Notes: a model not told the origin generated them from the letters alone. Shown: positions 24,729 to 36,450, numbered from the stretch's first letter. The stretch is DNA of 64,000 bases from Onychomys torridus (GCF_903995425.1 NC_050449.1:9615278-9679277); one strand, 5' to 3'. Program-made: numbers and translations.

Positions 24729-26739
24729 AGGTCTCCTGTCGGTGGAAAGCTGTGGTCTATATGACTCCTAGAATGAGGAGAGGAAGAGCGAGCCCATGGT
24801 GAGCCATCAGAATCACAGGTGAAGATGCCTTGGCTTCAGAAAGCCAGCATCCAGCAATGATGACCACCAAAGCACATGTGCCCTAAGCGCTTTCAAACCT
24901 CTGCTAAGCCCCGTTCATTCTGCTGTAGAGTCTAGGAGATCCTTATTTCTATTTAATAGCATAGTGATTTCTATTGAATATCATAATATTTTCAAGATGG
25001 CTGAAAAACCCAATAAAGAAGACTCTGCTGTGCTACCACAAGACAGGTTATGATCTCAGAAGTGGCTGGTCAGAGTCTGTCTTCATTCTCTCCTTGAGCC
25101 TTTTGTGTGTCTGAATGAATAAGTATTTCCCTCTGCAAAGCGCTCAGTGACCAACCTAATGACCCTCTGCAGACGCAATGTTTTGAAGTGTTTTTCCTCA
25201 CTCAGATTGGATTCCCATTTTCTCCTTAAGTACAATAAACTCGCCTAGGAAACACTTCCACAACAAGCCCCACATCGATTCTCTGCGGCTTCAGTGCGGA
25301 ACACCATGCTGCCCATGACACCCTTGTCTCCATGGCGACTCCCCAACCAGGCTTCTCATGGTCAGGAGAAAAACAAATGCAGAGGTATTGCTGTTGCGAC
25401 TATTTCCTGTTGAGAGAGAGAGAGTGTGAGGATTGGACCATGCTGGGGATATCGCAGAAGCTTAAAGCCACATCATTAGGGGCCTCTCCCTGTCATCTCC
25501 AGCCTTTCGGTTTCTTTCTCATTCCCTTCGTAAGTCTGAGCTATTCTGAGCTGACTCCAGTAAGCATTCTTCATACTGAAAAGTGAAAGGAACATCACCC
25601 AGACTCTGGGAGGGCTCCCATCCGATAAAGACCGGAAACTGATGGCTATGGGAGCCTCAGCCGGTCAATCATGGTCTCTGTGCCGCTTTGCTCAGGAATG
25701 GAAGGAAGTGAGTCCTCATTCTGTTGCCCTTAAAGGGTGGATTGTGATGAGACAAGACTTTATAGTTTTCATTTCCTACACTTTTTTCCCCAACAAGCAG
25801 AAATTATAATGCTTATCTTTCATACACATTTGTACACTATATTTTAGTTATGGTGGTTGCTATATTATAAACTTCTTCAAGAAAAAAATTCTTCTGCTAA
25901 AGAAGAGATCTAAATGAACATATTTAATTCTGCCTTCCCCCGCCCCCTTCCCCGAAATCAGAGCGATCAACTGGAGATGGATGCCTGAAACAACCCATCA
26001 CAGGCTCTGCTGTTCAGAGAGCAGATAAAGAGAACAGATCCTCTGCATCTGGACTCTGTGCAGAAAATATTGGTGGATTGCCTTGCATATAATACTCACC
26101 ACTGTGAATCTAGTAACAAGACAGATAATCTTTGCATCACAGTGCCAAGAACATAGATTCTTACATTTAAGAAAATGTGCTATGTGGCAATGATACACAG
26201 CTGATTCAGTGTAGACACTACACATGCAGTATGCTGATACAGTGTAGACACTGCACACATGGTGCATGCCAGGCTCAGCTGAGTTGGGGGAGCTGTGTGA
26301 ATGCCCAGAGAAATTGACCATTTCAGGCTCAAGCCTCATGGGCAAGCTGATGTGATTCTGGTAAGAAGTGTGCCCTTGCAGTGCAATGAAACAGGAAAAG
26401 ACTGGACAGTGTGGCATCAGTGCTGCTGGCCAGTCCCAGGGGATTCTACAGCAAATTTCTATGTGCAGATACTTTGGGCAGATCTTTGTTCCCTCTGACC
26501 CATGGGGTCTAACTAAAGCAAATGCCTGCAAGATTTAAGATGGCTTGCATGGTCCTTAGCTTTAAAGGGTATAGGAGTCATTGTCCTCAGGCATCTTGCT
26601 ATGTAGGTGGCCAGAGACAACTGACAGGAAATAAGTAATGAAACTTGCATGTTTTCAGTGCCAAGATATAAGTAAGTACAGGTAAGATATGGCAGCTGAA
26701 TTCCAAGATAGCAATTCACAATTTTCAAATTAGTAAATA
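24728..26739. other. Unassigned sequence with a 33-bp duplication
   Basis: 2 kb without named repeats. 26200-26232 and 26233-26265 are an imperfect 33-bp tandem copy beginning 'gctgat'. A 177-codon minus frame (25998-26531) spans it. That frame is Cys/His-rich and has no recognisable domain, and I do not consider it a gene. Confidence 0.5.
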
Positions 26740-27745
26740 TATATTTCTTTGCAATAGAATTTTTTTTCTGGATACTTGTAAGGCTTATCTAAACTGTGAT
26801 TTAATTTTAGCATTTTATTTTGTGTTGATGATAACTTCAATAATTGCTTACAATTGTGCACTTAAAAATTTTCCTCACTATACTTTTTATACAGATACCA
26901 AGGTTTCCATATTTTATATTGTGTATCTGTGAAAATATCTTTGTAATTGTGATGGTTTTGAATACTTTTATATTTTAACCTTGGTGCTAGAATTAAAAGT
27001 GGCTTACACTCCATTAATACAGAATTAAACTATTCTGTAGTTACCTGTATATTTACTTTTAGATTTCTATATGACTGAATTTTGACCTTTGGTAGATCAT
27101 TATTTTAACTTGAAGACATGACTTTAGTGCTTTCTGCAAGGCAAGACTAGTTAGTTTTGTCTGGTAAAGTCTGTATTTCTCACTTATTCCTGAAGGACAG
27201 CTTGATTCAGTAGAGCATTGCTGCTCAGTAGCGTTTTTCTTCCAGCAATGTGAACATAGCAGTGTAGTCCCTCTGGACTGTAATTTTTTTTTTTTCTGAG
27301 AAATCTTGTCATAGATTCACAGAGGTTTGCCTGCATAAGGTTTGCCTTACCTCCTCATTCTTTCAAGGCTTTTTTTAGTTTTGACTTTTGACAGTTGGAT
27401 GATAATGTATTTCAGTGTGGACTTTTGGGGTTCATGTTTGGGGTTTGTTGAGCCTCCTGCTTCTGGAATGGGAGGGTTAGCTCCTAGTTTTTGGAAGCTT
27501 TCTTTCTAAGCACCCCCCCTCTGTTTACCTGTCCTTGTTTTGGGAAACTGATAAAATACTGTAACAATTAAATGATGTCTTACAAGTTTCTACACTGTCT
27601 TGAATTTCTCACTCCTTTTTATATTTGTTTCTCTGAGTCCTTTTGGATGACTCATCTTTGAGTCCATTGATTCTTCTGTTCTGACCTGCTGTTGAACACT
27701 TAGGAATTTTTCGGTTTAGTGTCTGTATTTTTCACCTCCCACACT
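26740..27745 (-). mobile_element. Decayed L1/HAL1-type ORF1 region, minus strand
   Basis: T-rich sequence whose clearest part, 'ttgacagttggatgataatg' through 'gtttgttgagcctcctgctt' to 'gctgttgaacactt', follows the reversed order of an old L1/HAL1 ORF1 from C- to N-terminal side. No frame survives. The left third is only AT-rich and assigned by continuity. Confidence 0.6.
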
Positions 27746-28261
27746 GTTTTGTGACTCATTTTAGCCCAGCATTGCTCATTGCCAAGGAAGTGGGAACCAG
27801 TGCCACAGGAGGAGTCATCCTTTGCTGAGTGGAGGATTAGCTGCTTCCGGTTCACTGTGAGGGGACAATTTACAGAAGGAAAAGTGAATTTTGACTCACA
27901 GTTTCTGAGACATTTCATCTATCATGCTGGGTGGGGCATGGTGGTGTTCACAGTCACAGAGTATGTACTGACAACTTGTTCCCACCAAGGTAAAAAATGG
28001 AAAATAGAAAGACTAGGCCAGAATCAGGAATAGCTACAACTTCCAGAGGCCCAATCCTAATGATTATTACCAACCAGAAGTCTCCTAAAGGCCCCCCAGC
28101 CTTCAAAATAACATCACAAGCTATGGACCAATTTCTTTTTAACAGTGTCAAATATTTCATGTAAAATTTCCAATTAGAAACTTTAAAATATAAATATATT
28201 TATAATTTGAGGGGAGTTAATAGACTAGAAATAGTAGCTTTCAGTAATATTTCCCTTTTTG
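27746..28261. other. Unassigned sequence between two L1 fossils
   Basis: No repeat phrase seen. AT-rich toward the right, where the L1 tail begins. Confidence 0.45.
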
Positions 28262-30961
28262 TATTTTCATTTTTATCTTTTCTTTTTATTTTAAAAGATT
28301 TTCTATTTGTTTTACATATCAACCACAGATTCCCCTGTCCTCTCTCCTCCTAACCCCCAGCCTTCCCCCCCACAACCCACCCCTCATTCCTATCTCCTCC
28401 AAGGCAAGGTCTCCCCTGGGGACTCAGCAGAGCCTGATACATTCAGTTGAGGCAGGTCCAATCCCCTCCTCCCTGCACCAAGGCTGAGCAAAGTGTCTCG
28501 GCATAGGCACAAGTTCCAAAAAGCCGGCTTATGCACTAAGGACAGGTCTGAGTCTCACTGCCTGGGGGTCTCCTAAACAGTTCAAGCTAAACAACTGTCT
28601 CACTTATCCAGAGGGCCTAGTCCAGTTCCTTGGGGGCTCCTCAGCTATCACAGTTCATGTGTTTCTACTAGTTTGGCTTTGTAATTTTGTCTCTGTACTT
28701 TTTCCAATCATGATCCCTCTTCTCTCTCATCGATTGGGCTCCTGGACCTCTGCCTGGAGCTTGGCCATGGAACTCTGTATCTGTTTCCATCAGTTACTGG
28801 ATGAGGGTTCTATCATGACAGTTAGGGTGTTTGGCAGTCCAATCACCAGAGTAGGTCAGTTCAGGCACCCTCTTGACCATTGCCAGTAGTCTATAGTAGA
28901 GTCATCTTTGTGGATTCCTGGGGACCTCTCTAGCACTCTGATTCTTCCTAATCCCATGGTGTCTTTATTTATTGTGGTATCTCTTTCCTTGTTATCCTGT
29001 TCTGTTCCTGATCCAGCTAGGACCTCCCGCTCCACTAAGCTCTCCTTTCCCCAACCCTTGTCCTCCATTACCCCTCTCACCACCAGTTTTCTCATGTAGA
29101 TCTCATCCATTTCTTCATCGCTGGGTGATCCCTGTGTCTTTCCTAGGGTCCTCTTTACTAGCTAGCCTCCCTGGAGCTGTGAGTTGCAGTCTGGTTATCT
29201 TTTGCTTTATATCTAGTATCCACTTAGAAGTGAGTACATACCATGTTTGTTTTTCTGAGTCTGGGTTACCTCATTTAGGATGATATTTTCTAATTCCATC
29301 CATTTGCATGCAAACCTCATAATGTCATTGTTTTTCTCTGCTGAGTACCACATTTTTTATATCTATTCTTCAGTTGAAGGGCATTGAGGTTGCTTCCAGG
29401 TTCTGGCTATTATAAATAATGCTGCTATGAACATAATTGAGCATATGTCCTTGTGGTATGATTGAGCATTGCTTGGGTATATGCCCAAAAGTGGTATAGC
29501 TGGGTCTTGAGGGAGATTGATTCCCAATTTTCTGAGAAAGTGCCATACTGATTTCCAAAGTGGCTGTACCAGTTTGCATTCCCACCAACAATATAGGAGT
29601 GTTCCCCTTGCTCCACATCCTCTCCAACATAAGCTCTCTTCAGTGTTTTGTTTTTTTTCTATTTTAGCCATTCTGATAGGTGTAAGACGGTATCTCAGAG
29701 TAATTTTGATTTGCATTTCCCTGATGACTAAGGATGTTGAGCAATTCCTTAAATGTTTTTCAGCCATTTGAGCTTCTTCTATTGATAAATCTCTGTTTAG
29801 CTCAACTCCATTTTTAATAGGTTTTTTGATGTCTAGTTTCTTGAGTTCTTTATATATTCTAGATATCAGCCCTCTGTCAGATGTGGGGTTGGTGAAGACC
29901 TTTTCCCATTCTATAGGCTGTTGCTTTATCTTATTGACTATGTCCTTTGTCCTGCAAAAACTTCTCAGTTTCAAGAGGTCCCATTTATTAATTGTTGCTG
30001 TCAGTGTCTGTGCTACTGGTGTTATACTTAGGAAGTAATCTCCAGTGCCAATGCATTCAAGAATACTTCCTACTTTCTCTTCTATCAGGTTTAGAGTAAC
30101 TGGATTTATGTTGAGATCTTTGATCCACTTGGACTTAAGTTTTGTGCATGGTGACAGATATGGATCTATTTGCAATCTTCTACATGTTGACATCCAGTTA
30201 TGCCAGCACCATTTGTTGAAGATGCTTTCTTTTTTCCATTTTACAGTTTTGGCTTCTTTGTCAAAAATTAGGTGTTCATACATATGCAGATTAATGTCAG
30301 GATCTTAAGTTTGGTTCCATTGTTCTACATGTTGGTTTTTATGACAGTACTGAGCTGTTTTTATTACTGTAGCTCTATAGTGGAGCTTGAAGTCAGGGAT
30401 TGTGATGCCTCCAAAGGTTGTTTTATTGTACAGGATTCTTTTGGCTATCCTGGGTCTTTTGTTTTTCCATATGAAGTTGAGTATTGTTCTTTCCAGGTCT
30501 GTGAAGAATTGTGTTGGGATTTTGATGGGGATTGCATTGAATTTGTAGATTGCTTTTGGTAAAATTGCCATTTTTACTGTTAATCTTACCTAGCCATGAG
30601 CATGGGATATTTTTCCATTTTCTGACTTATTCTTCAATTTCTTTCTTCTGGGACTTAAAGTTCTTGTCATACAGGTCCTTCACTTGTTTAGTTAATGTTA
30701 CCCCAAGGCATTTTATATTATTTGTGGCTATTATAAAGAATGATGTTTTCTTATTTCTTTCTTAGCCTGTTTGTCATTGTATATAGGAGGGCTACTGATT
30801 TTTTTTTTTTTTTGAGTTAATGTTGTATCCTAACACATTACTGAAGGTGTTTACCAGCTGTAAGAGTTCTTTGGTCAATTTTTTTGGGTCACTTATATAT
30901 ACTATTATGTCATCTGCAAATAGTGAAACTTTGGCTCCTTCCTTTCCAAACATCAGTCTGG
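28262..30961 (-). mobile_element. 5'-truncated rodent L1, minus strand
   Basis: A rodent L1 in reverse. The T-rich left edge (28262-28300) is its A-tail and 3' terminus. About 1.1 kb of C/T-rich 3' UTR follows, then ORF2 read right to left up to about 30961. The element is cut off just upstream of the reverse-transcriptase FADD motif, the usual result of incomplete target-primed reverse transcription. It lacks the 5' UTR, ORF1 and the endonuclease, so it is immobile. A SINE (30962) abuts the truncation point. No target duplication could be confirmed. Confidence 0.95.
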
Positions 30962-30995
30962 GATGGGAATGTATGTCAGCTGGAGAAGAGCTCAC
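29363..30995 (-). pseudogene. L1 ORF2 fragment (reverse transcriptase to C-terminus), broken
   Basis: ORF2p is the L1 endonuclease/reverse transcriptase. Three open pieces in different frames read right to left. 30792-30995 contains the catalytic 'LFADD' motif (residues 25-29), its first 15-20 residues coming from outside the L1. 30305-30571 carries 'FNAIPIKIPTQFF' and 'FIWKNKRPRIAK', the thumb-like region. 29363-30283 is a 306-codon C-terminal piece. The last has the L1 Cys motif near residues 219-236, where CWRGC and CWWEC are present but the expected His is Tyr ('LLYCWW'). It stops prematurely after 'CPSTEE', before the native ORF2 end. Frameshifts near 30290 and 30600-30790 and the truncation make it non-functional. 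Confidence 0.93.
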
Positions 30996-31133
30996 ATAAC
31001 ATGCACCAACCCTGGGTTTCTATTCTCAGGACATGTAAATGGAGTACAGTGGTACACACCTGTAGTCTTCTAATTCAATGAGTGAATTGAGACCAGCCTG
31101 AAATACATAGGACCTTGTTTCAAATAGTGAAGT
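30962..31133 (+). mobile_element. ID-B1 (B4-group) SINE, diverged
   Basis: 'gggatgggaatgtatgtcag' to 'ccctgggtttctattctcag' is an ID-like half. 'gtacagtggtacacacctgt' to 'aggaccttgtttcaaa' is the B1-like half. Confidence 0.7.
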
Positions 31134-31185
31134 AGTTAATTAAATAATGTCTCCTATGGGAGATATTTCAGACATAAACCATACC

Positions 31186-31380
31186 AAACTAATAGGGAGG
31201 AAGGAAGAGAAGGAAAAAGGGATGGAAGGATGGAGGGAGGGAGGGAGGGAGGAAGGAATGGAGGGGAGAGTGAGGGATAGAGGGTGTAGGGATAAAGGGA
31301 AGGAAGGATGGAAGAAGGAAGGGAGGAAGGAGAAAGGTAGGGAGGGATGGAGAGAGGGAAGAAGGTAGGGAGAACAGAGA
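31186..31380. repeat. (GGGA/GGAA)n purine tract
   Basis: Nearly 200 bp of almost pure purine on the plus strand with GGAA, GGGA and GGAT units. The Glu/Gly/Arg (plus) and Ser/Pro/Leu (minus) frames are artefacts. Confidence 0.95.
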
Positions 31381-31439
31381 AGAAAAATGTTTCCTGGGAT
31401 GTGGAGAATTTGGAGCCCTATACACATGGTGAGGATGGA

Positions 31440-31900
31440 ACTTGACATGCTATGAAGGCAAACAGTGCAGAGATTACTGGGAACAATACAAACGGGACTC
31501 CATACAATCCAGCAAGTCTACTTCTGGGGATTCATCCAAAGGACAGAATCCAGATCTTGAGGAGAGGATCTGCTCTCCCAGGTTCATGGCAGTAGCCTAG
31601 ATGTAGAAACATCCCAGATGCCATCCAACAGTTGAGTAGACATACTTAAAATGTAGGGAATCACATAATGGAATATTTTCAGCCCCTGAGGAGAAGGAAG
31701 CCTCATATTAGCTAGGTGAAAGGACATTAGCTAGGTGAAAGGATGTTAGCTAGGTGAAAGGAGACACTGAGTGGGAGAGGCTGCACAATGGACTGTGTTG
31801 CACTACCTTAAGTAGGTGGAGTTACAGGAACACAAAGTCAAGTGGTGATTTCAATGGTTAGGCAACACCATTGCATCCTAGATGGAGATGAACACTGTGC
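31440..31900 (+). mobile_element. Ancient L1 ORF2-tail/3' end, sense strand
   Basis: 'caatccagcaagtctacttc', 'ggcagtagcctagatgtag', 'cacataatggaatattttca' and 'ggtgatttcaatggttagg' are L1M-type ORF2 C-terminal and 3'-UTR landmarks in sense order. It is in the opposite orientation to the two younger L1s around it. Confidence 0.75.
31708..31764. repeat. 19-bp triplication inside the L1 tail
   Basis: Three consecutive 19-bp units 'ttagctaggtgaaagga' plus two variable bases, within the old L1 fragment. Confidence 0.9.
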
Positions 31901-32208
31901 CTGCCACAAGCAATGCTGCTCACTGCACATGTGCAAACTGCTAAGCAGACAAACCTCATCATGAAGTGTTATTACAATTTTAATAAAAGAAATCTGTGCC
32001 AACATTTTATTTACATGATAAAGGGACTTCTAGAGCAATGTAGCTAGTTTAATGAGGATTTGAGAAATAGAATTTCCATTGTGGAATAAGATGACCAAGT
32101 TGCATGCTAATATCTAGAAGGTTTCCAGTTGTTAGTCAAAATTGTATTTCCAGAGGGACTTGTGACTCTCTGATGTGCATTCTAGAAGATGTCCTACTAC
32201 GACAATAA
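31901..32208. other. Unassigned, possible L1 3' UTR remainder
   Basis: May be the rest of the L1M 3' UTR, with no specific phrase recognised. It ends at the target duplication of element A. Confidence 0.4.
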
Positions 32209-32214
32209 AAGATC

Positions 32215-32613
32215 TGCTGTGGGATGTCTTTCTGTATGCTATGAATATGTGTTCCTCTGATGGGTTGATATATAAGCTGCATGGGCCTATGGCAAGGCAG
32301 CTTAGAGGCAGGTGGGAAATACAAGCAGATATATGGAGAGAAGAAAGGAGAGGAGGGGGAGATGCCAGCCACTGCTGAAGGAGCAGCAACATGCCAGCAG
32401 ACCAGTAATGCCGTGACCTCATGACAACTTGTAGATTAAAAGAAATGGGCTAAGTTATAAGAGTCAGCCAGCAGGAAGCCTGAAATAGGCCATACAATTG
32501 GTAATTAATATTAGGTCTCTGAATGATGATTTTATAAGTGGCTGTGGGACTGTGGGGCAGGGTGGGATGGAGAAACACAGGACTGCAGGGCCAGAGAAAT
32601 CTTTCAGGCTACA
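32215..32613 (+). repeat. 5' LTR of element A
   Basis: 399 bp, TGCTGTGGG...CTACA, nearly identical to 34989-35396. 'tatataag' at 32269-32276 could serve as a TATA box (the 3' LTR reads 'tatagaag'), and an ATTAAA near 32436 is a possible poly(A) signal. Frames in it are not genes. Confidence 0.95.
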
Positions 32614-32632
32614 TTTGGCACCCAATGACCAC
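32614..32632 (+). promoter_or_regulatory. Decayed tRNA-Lys primer-binding site of element A
   Basis: After a 2-bp spacer from the LTR, 'tggcacccaatga' matches the Lys1,2-type primer site except for changes at its two CpG positions, typical deamination decay. This supports the class II assignment. Confidence 0.7.
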
Positions 32633-33146
32633 ACCTAACAGCAACTTTGAAGTCTTCAAAAAGATGTGCGGGGTCCCATAATGACAATTCCATCAGGATG
32701 ATAATAATACCACTAAGCTGACAAAGATCAGCTTTGGACTACAAAGTGCTCAATTTTGAGATGACTAACTGAGATGATCTAGTGTCACAGACTACTCAAG
32801 CAAGGACTTGAGACAAGCCCTGAATTTTTGCATTATGAAGAGAGACTAGACAACAAACGATACAGCTACCTTGCCCAGGACTTGATAATCAACCCAAACT
32901 TTTCCTTTTCAGGATCCCCTAAAGATGCCATTGCCTCCAGACAGCAAGCAGTAATTTTAAGGACATGACATTCATATTCCCTAGAGGTGGGGTGGGTGAT
33001 TTTTGGTCTTTCAATGGGTTATGGATAATTGTCATTGTTTAGGATGTATGGTTAAAGTTGTTAATTGATAATGGTCAGAGAAAAAGCTGAACAAAGGAGA
33101 TTAGATTCAGGATTCTTGTTTGAAAAAAAAAGAAAAGAAAAAAGAA

Positions 33147-33377
33147 GATATAGATATGATCAGATAAAAGGTAGATAATTGAATCTACTCTAAAAAAAGA
33201 TAGAAATAATAGGATAAAAGGGTAGATTATTGAATCTACTCTGAAAAGGAAAAAGGGGAAGATAGAGAAATGATAGGATAAAGGTAGATTATTGAATCTA
33301 TTTTGAAAAGAAAAAAAGCAGAGGATATAGAAATGATAAGATAAAAAAGGTAGATTATTGAATCTACTTTTAAAAGG
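33147..33377. repeat. Four-copy 52-63-bp tandem repeat inside element A
   Basis: Four copies starting at about 33147, 33199, 33261 and 33324, each 'gata(t)ag.aatgat.ggataaaa' followed by 'gtagattattgaatctac' and an A-rich tail. The second half is an inverted repeat (GTAGATT / AATCTAC, 4-nt loop), so each unit can form a small hairpin. Element B has at most one diverged unit here (about 53237-53270). Confidence 0.85.
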
Positions 33378-33751
33378 TAACTACTAGTTTTAAATATTTT
33401 ACATTGGGTTGGATTTTTGTATATTGTATACAAATTACATATTGATAAAATCTGAGATTGATTTTATTAGAAAATACTGTACATATATTTCTAATCTTGT
33501 TCAAGGTATTATACCTATATAGTTCATTTAACAATGTAATGTAATTTTCTAGTCCTTGAAAGTTATTACCAACTATTTAGGATAATAAAGAAATGCAGGT
33601 TAGTAATTAGTCATTACAATTGAACTTGTAGTCATAATAGGTATGTTTTAGGTCAAGTAGAAATATATTTTAGATAGACAGGTCATCTTTAAACACTTAG
33701 GAGATGTACATAATATGGCATTTAAGATATTTTAATAACATAGATTTCTTT

Positions 33752-33753
33752 TT

Positions 33754-33817
<64 letters not shown>

Positions 33818-33819
33818 TT
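33752..33819. repeat. (TTTC)n microsatellite in element A
   Basis: About 17 uninterrupted TTTC units. At the aligned position element B has only 'gggcttttcatgg', so the tract expanded inside this copy. Confidence 0.95.
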
Positions 33820-33902
33820 ATGACAATGAGACATGTCTGCTCCTGGCAGCACCAATCTACTTCAACAAGCGTTGAAGAAACTCCATATGGAGTTTAATTT
33901 CA

Positions 33903-34187
33903 TTGTGGCAAAAGTTAGCCACTGGGCAAGAAATGCTTTTGCCTGGACTGCTGACAGTATGCTGTCCAAAATGGACAAGCAGGACACAAGAAAGGGCTGC
34001 TGATCCTTGCCAAGACAAGGTAGGAAAGCTATTTAGAAAATCCTGCTTCACAGATGAGGCTGTCAGATATTCTAGGCCTGTAGTCCAAAGATGGATGCCT
34101 CAATGTTGCAGAGAAACTTTGGGTGACTGTCCAGGCAACCATCTGGAATTTTGGAAGTTGCTTACAATGCACTTCTTGTTTACTTAA
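33903..34187 (+). pseudogene. Short open frame of element A shared with element B
   Basis: A 94-codon frame. Its residues around 'SCFTDEAVRYSRPVVQRW' match 'SCFIEESVRYSRPVGQRW' in element B (53760-54029), in the same register. Upstream of this block the frames diverge. I recognise no gag, pol or env domain. It could be a degraded piece of an ancestral retroviral gene that happens to stay open, or a small conserved product. I consider the first more likely. Confidence 0.4.
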
Positions 34188-34322
34188 TTAATATTGTATC
34201 CTTCTGGGGTCTTTGATGTAGTTGAAGACTAAATAGTTATAATTTTCCTTGGATATTATAAAAGGTAAATTAGATATGAAAGCTTAGACTCACAAATATA
34301 AGACTGTATATGAATTTTAAAA

Positions 34323-34694
34323 GGTCTTGTTAATAAAAACAAACCTGGGTCGGGGTATTGGGGTGCATACTGGAAGATCAGAGAAGCAGAACAAGCCACA
34401 GCCACCTTGCCTCACCAATTCCTCAGCTGATCCTGTTTCCTCAGACTGAAAGCCTCTGAGTCCTTATCCGAATGGATCTCAGCTGAATTGCTGCTCAAAA
34501 GCCTAAAAGCTTAACCAAGTTAAGTTCCTGGTTCTCAACTTTAGTTCCTGGTTCTCATGCCTTATATACCTTTCTGCTTCTTGCCATCACTTCCTGGGAT
34601 TAAAGGCATGTGCCACCATGCCTGGCTGTTTCCAGTGTGGCTTTGAACTCACAGAGATTCAGATGAATCTCTGCCTTTGGAATGCTAGAATTAA

Positions 34695-34740
<46 letters not shown>

Positions 34741-34842
34741 CTATTTTCTGTCCTCTATATCTACTGGCTGTTCTGTTCTCTGACCCCAGATAAGTTTATT
34801 AGTGTTCACAATATATTGGGGAACACAATATCACTACATAGG
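34323..34842 (+). mobile_element. Composite B1-containing repeat 'C', copy 1 (inside element A)
   Basis: Inserted in the element A interior: element B is continuous across this point. It starts 'gtcttgttaataaaaac', then 'gatcagagaagcagaacaag', then two diverged reversed B1-like pieces ('tgggattaaaggcatgtgcc', 'gaatgctagaattaaagg'), a (GT)n run and 'cagataagtttattagtg'. Same family as 50118-50606 and, in reverse, 39619-39945. 'C' is a label used here only. I do not recognise a secure library name. Confidence 0.8.
34697..34739. repeat. (GT)n microsatellite in composite repeat C
   Basis: About 21 GT units grown at the 'aaaggtgtgtg' site of the B1-like piece. Confidence 0.95.
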
Positions 34843-34975
34843 ACAGATAGAATATTTTTTTTAATTTTGCCAAATACAAATAGACTAGACATATAACTGT
34901 AATTCCTGCTTGATAACTGTTCTATTATATAAAATTTTACTATGTTAAAGTTAAAACTTTCCTTTTTGATTATAC

Positions 34976-34988
34976 AAAAAAGGGGAAG
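34976..34988 (+). promoter_or_regulatory. Polypurine tract of element A
   Basis: 'aaaaaaggggaag' immediately 5' of the 3' LTR, the standard site for plus-strand DNA priming. Element B has 'agaagggggaaa' at the same place. Confidence 0.85.
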
Positions 34989-35396
34989 TGCTGTGGGATG
35001 TCTTTCTGTATGCTATGAATATGTGTTCCTCTGATGGGTTGATATAGAAGCTGCATGGGCCTATGGCAAGGCAGCTTAGAGGCAGGAGGGAAACACAAGC
35101 AGATATATGGAGAGAAGAAAGGAGAGGAGGGGGAGATGCCAGCCACTGCTGAAGGAGCAGCAACATGCCAGCAGACCAGTAATGCCATGGCCACATGGGA
35201 ACTTATAGATTAAAAGAAATGGGCTAAGTTACAAGAGTCAGCCAGCAAGAAGCTTTCCACAGGATATACAATTGGTAATTAATATTAGGTCTCTGAATGA
35301 TGATTTATAAGTGGCTGTGGGACCGTGGGGCAGGGTGGGATGGAGAAATGCAGGACTGTAGGGCCAAGTGGGACTAGAGAAACCCTTCCAGCTACA
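34989..35396 (+). repeat. 3' LTR of element A
   Basis: 408 bp direct repeat of the 5' LTR with scattered substitutions and a few small indels. Ends '...cagctaca' before the target copy 'aaggtc'. Confidence 0.95.
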
Positions 35397-36450
35397 AAGG
35401 TCAGATATTTATTTTTGTCCCATTTTCAAGTTCTGAATAACTTAATTTTTTTTCTCTTATTGAAAATAGATTCTTTTCCCATATAATATATTCTTATTAT
35501 TGTTTCCCTCCCTTTACTCTTCCCACTTCTTCCCCACCTCCCTCCCCTCCAGATTCACTCCCTTTCTGTCTCTCAGTAGAAGAGAACAGACTTCCAAGAG
35601 TCAACAAACAAACACAACAAAAATTAAATATAATAAAATGAAGTAAAACTATCATTTTGAAGTTGAACACAACAACCCAACAGGAGGAAAAGAGTCCCAA
35701 ATGCAAGCACAAGAGTCAGAGACCCACTCATTCTCACAGTTAGAAGTCCTATAAAAATACTAAGCTAATAGCTATAATACATACACAGAGGACATGGTGT
35801 AGAACCACATAGCCCCTGTGTTTGCTGCTTCAGTTTCTGTGAGCTCATATGTTCCTTGCTTAGTTGATTCAGAAGGCCTTGTTCTCCTGTTGTCCTCTAT
35901 CCCCTCCAGCTCTTACAATCTTTCTGCCTTCTCAGAGCTCAGAAAGGAAAGATTTGAGGGACACCTCCTATTCAGGTTCTCTTTCTACCTAGCATCTGGC
36001 TGTGGGTCTCTGCATCTGCTCCCATTTATTGCCTGAGAAATCCTATCTGATGATGACTGGATCAGGCATGGATCTATGAGTATAGCAGAATATCATTAGA
36101 AACCATTTTATTAATTTTTTTAGACCAGTTGTGTTTGGTTTTACCCTAGGACTCTGGGCTATCTAGTCTCTGGTTCTTGGTTATCTAAGCAGTGCTGGGT
36201 ATGAGTTTCTTCTTGTGCAATGGTCCTTAGGTCAAATTAGACATGTTCTGTGCCACCATTGCCCTAGCATATTTTGTAGACAGGACTGATTGTAAGTCAA
36301 AGATTTTGTGATTAGGTTGGTATCCATGTTTCTTTTTTTGTTAGCCTGCAAAGTACCTTACTGCACCAAAGAGATTAGAGCATAGGGTTGAAGGCTCTAT
36401 GCAGGCACCAGCTAACCCTCTTCATGCTCAATGAGTTGTGTTGGTGGTGT

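Larger units (their letters stand above)
32209..35402 (+). mobile_element. Element A: complete mys-like LTR retrotransposon, non-autonomous
   Basis: Complete endogenous retrovirus-like element. In order: 6-bp target copy 'aagatc' (32209), 5' LTR (32215-32613), a 2-bp gap, primer-binding site from 32616 ('tggcacccaatg', a tRNA-Lys-type site with its CpGs decayed), a 2.4-kb interior, polypurine tract 'aaaaaaggggaag' (34976-34988), 3' LTR (34989-35396), and target copy 'aaggtc' (35397). LTRs begin TG and end CA. A 6-bp duplication and a Lys-type primer fit class II (ERVK-like) elements. Size and structure match the mys family of Peromyscus. No gag, protease or pol frame of useful length exists, so it must have moved with proteins supplied in trans. 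The LTRs differ by very roughly 5%, so it is moderately young. A composite repeat and microsatellites have since been added to the interior. Confidence 0.93.

Noticed and set aside
25998..26531. 177-codon minus-strand frame as a gene
   Set aside because: No domain, no start context or splice sites, low-complexity Cys/His/Ser-rich composition and an internal duplication. A plus-strand frame overlaps it.
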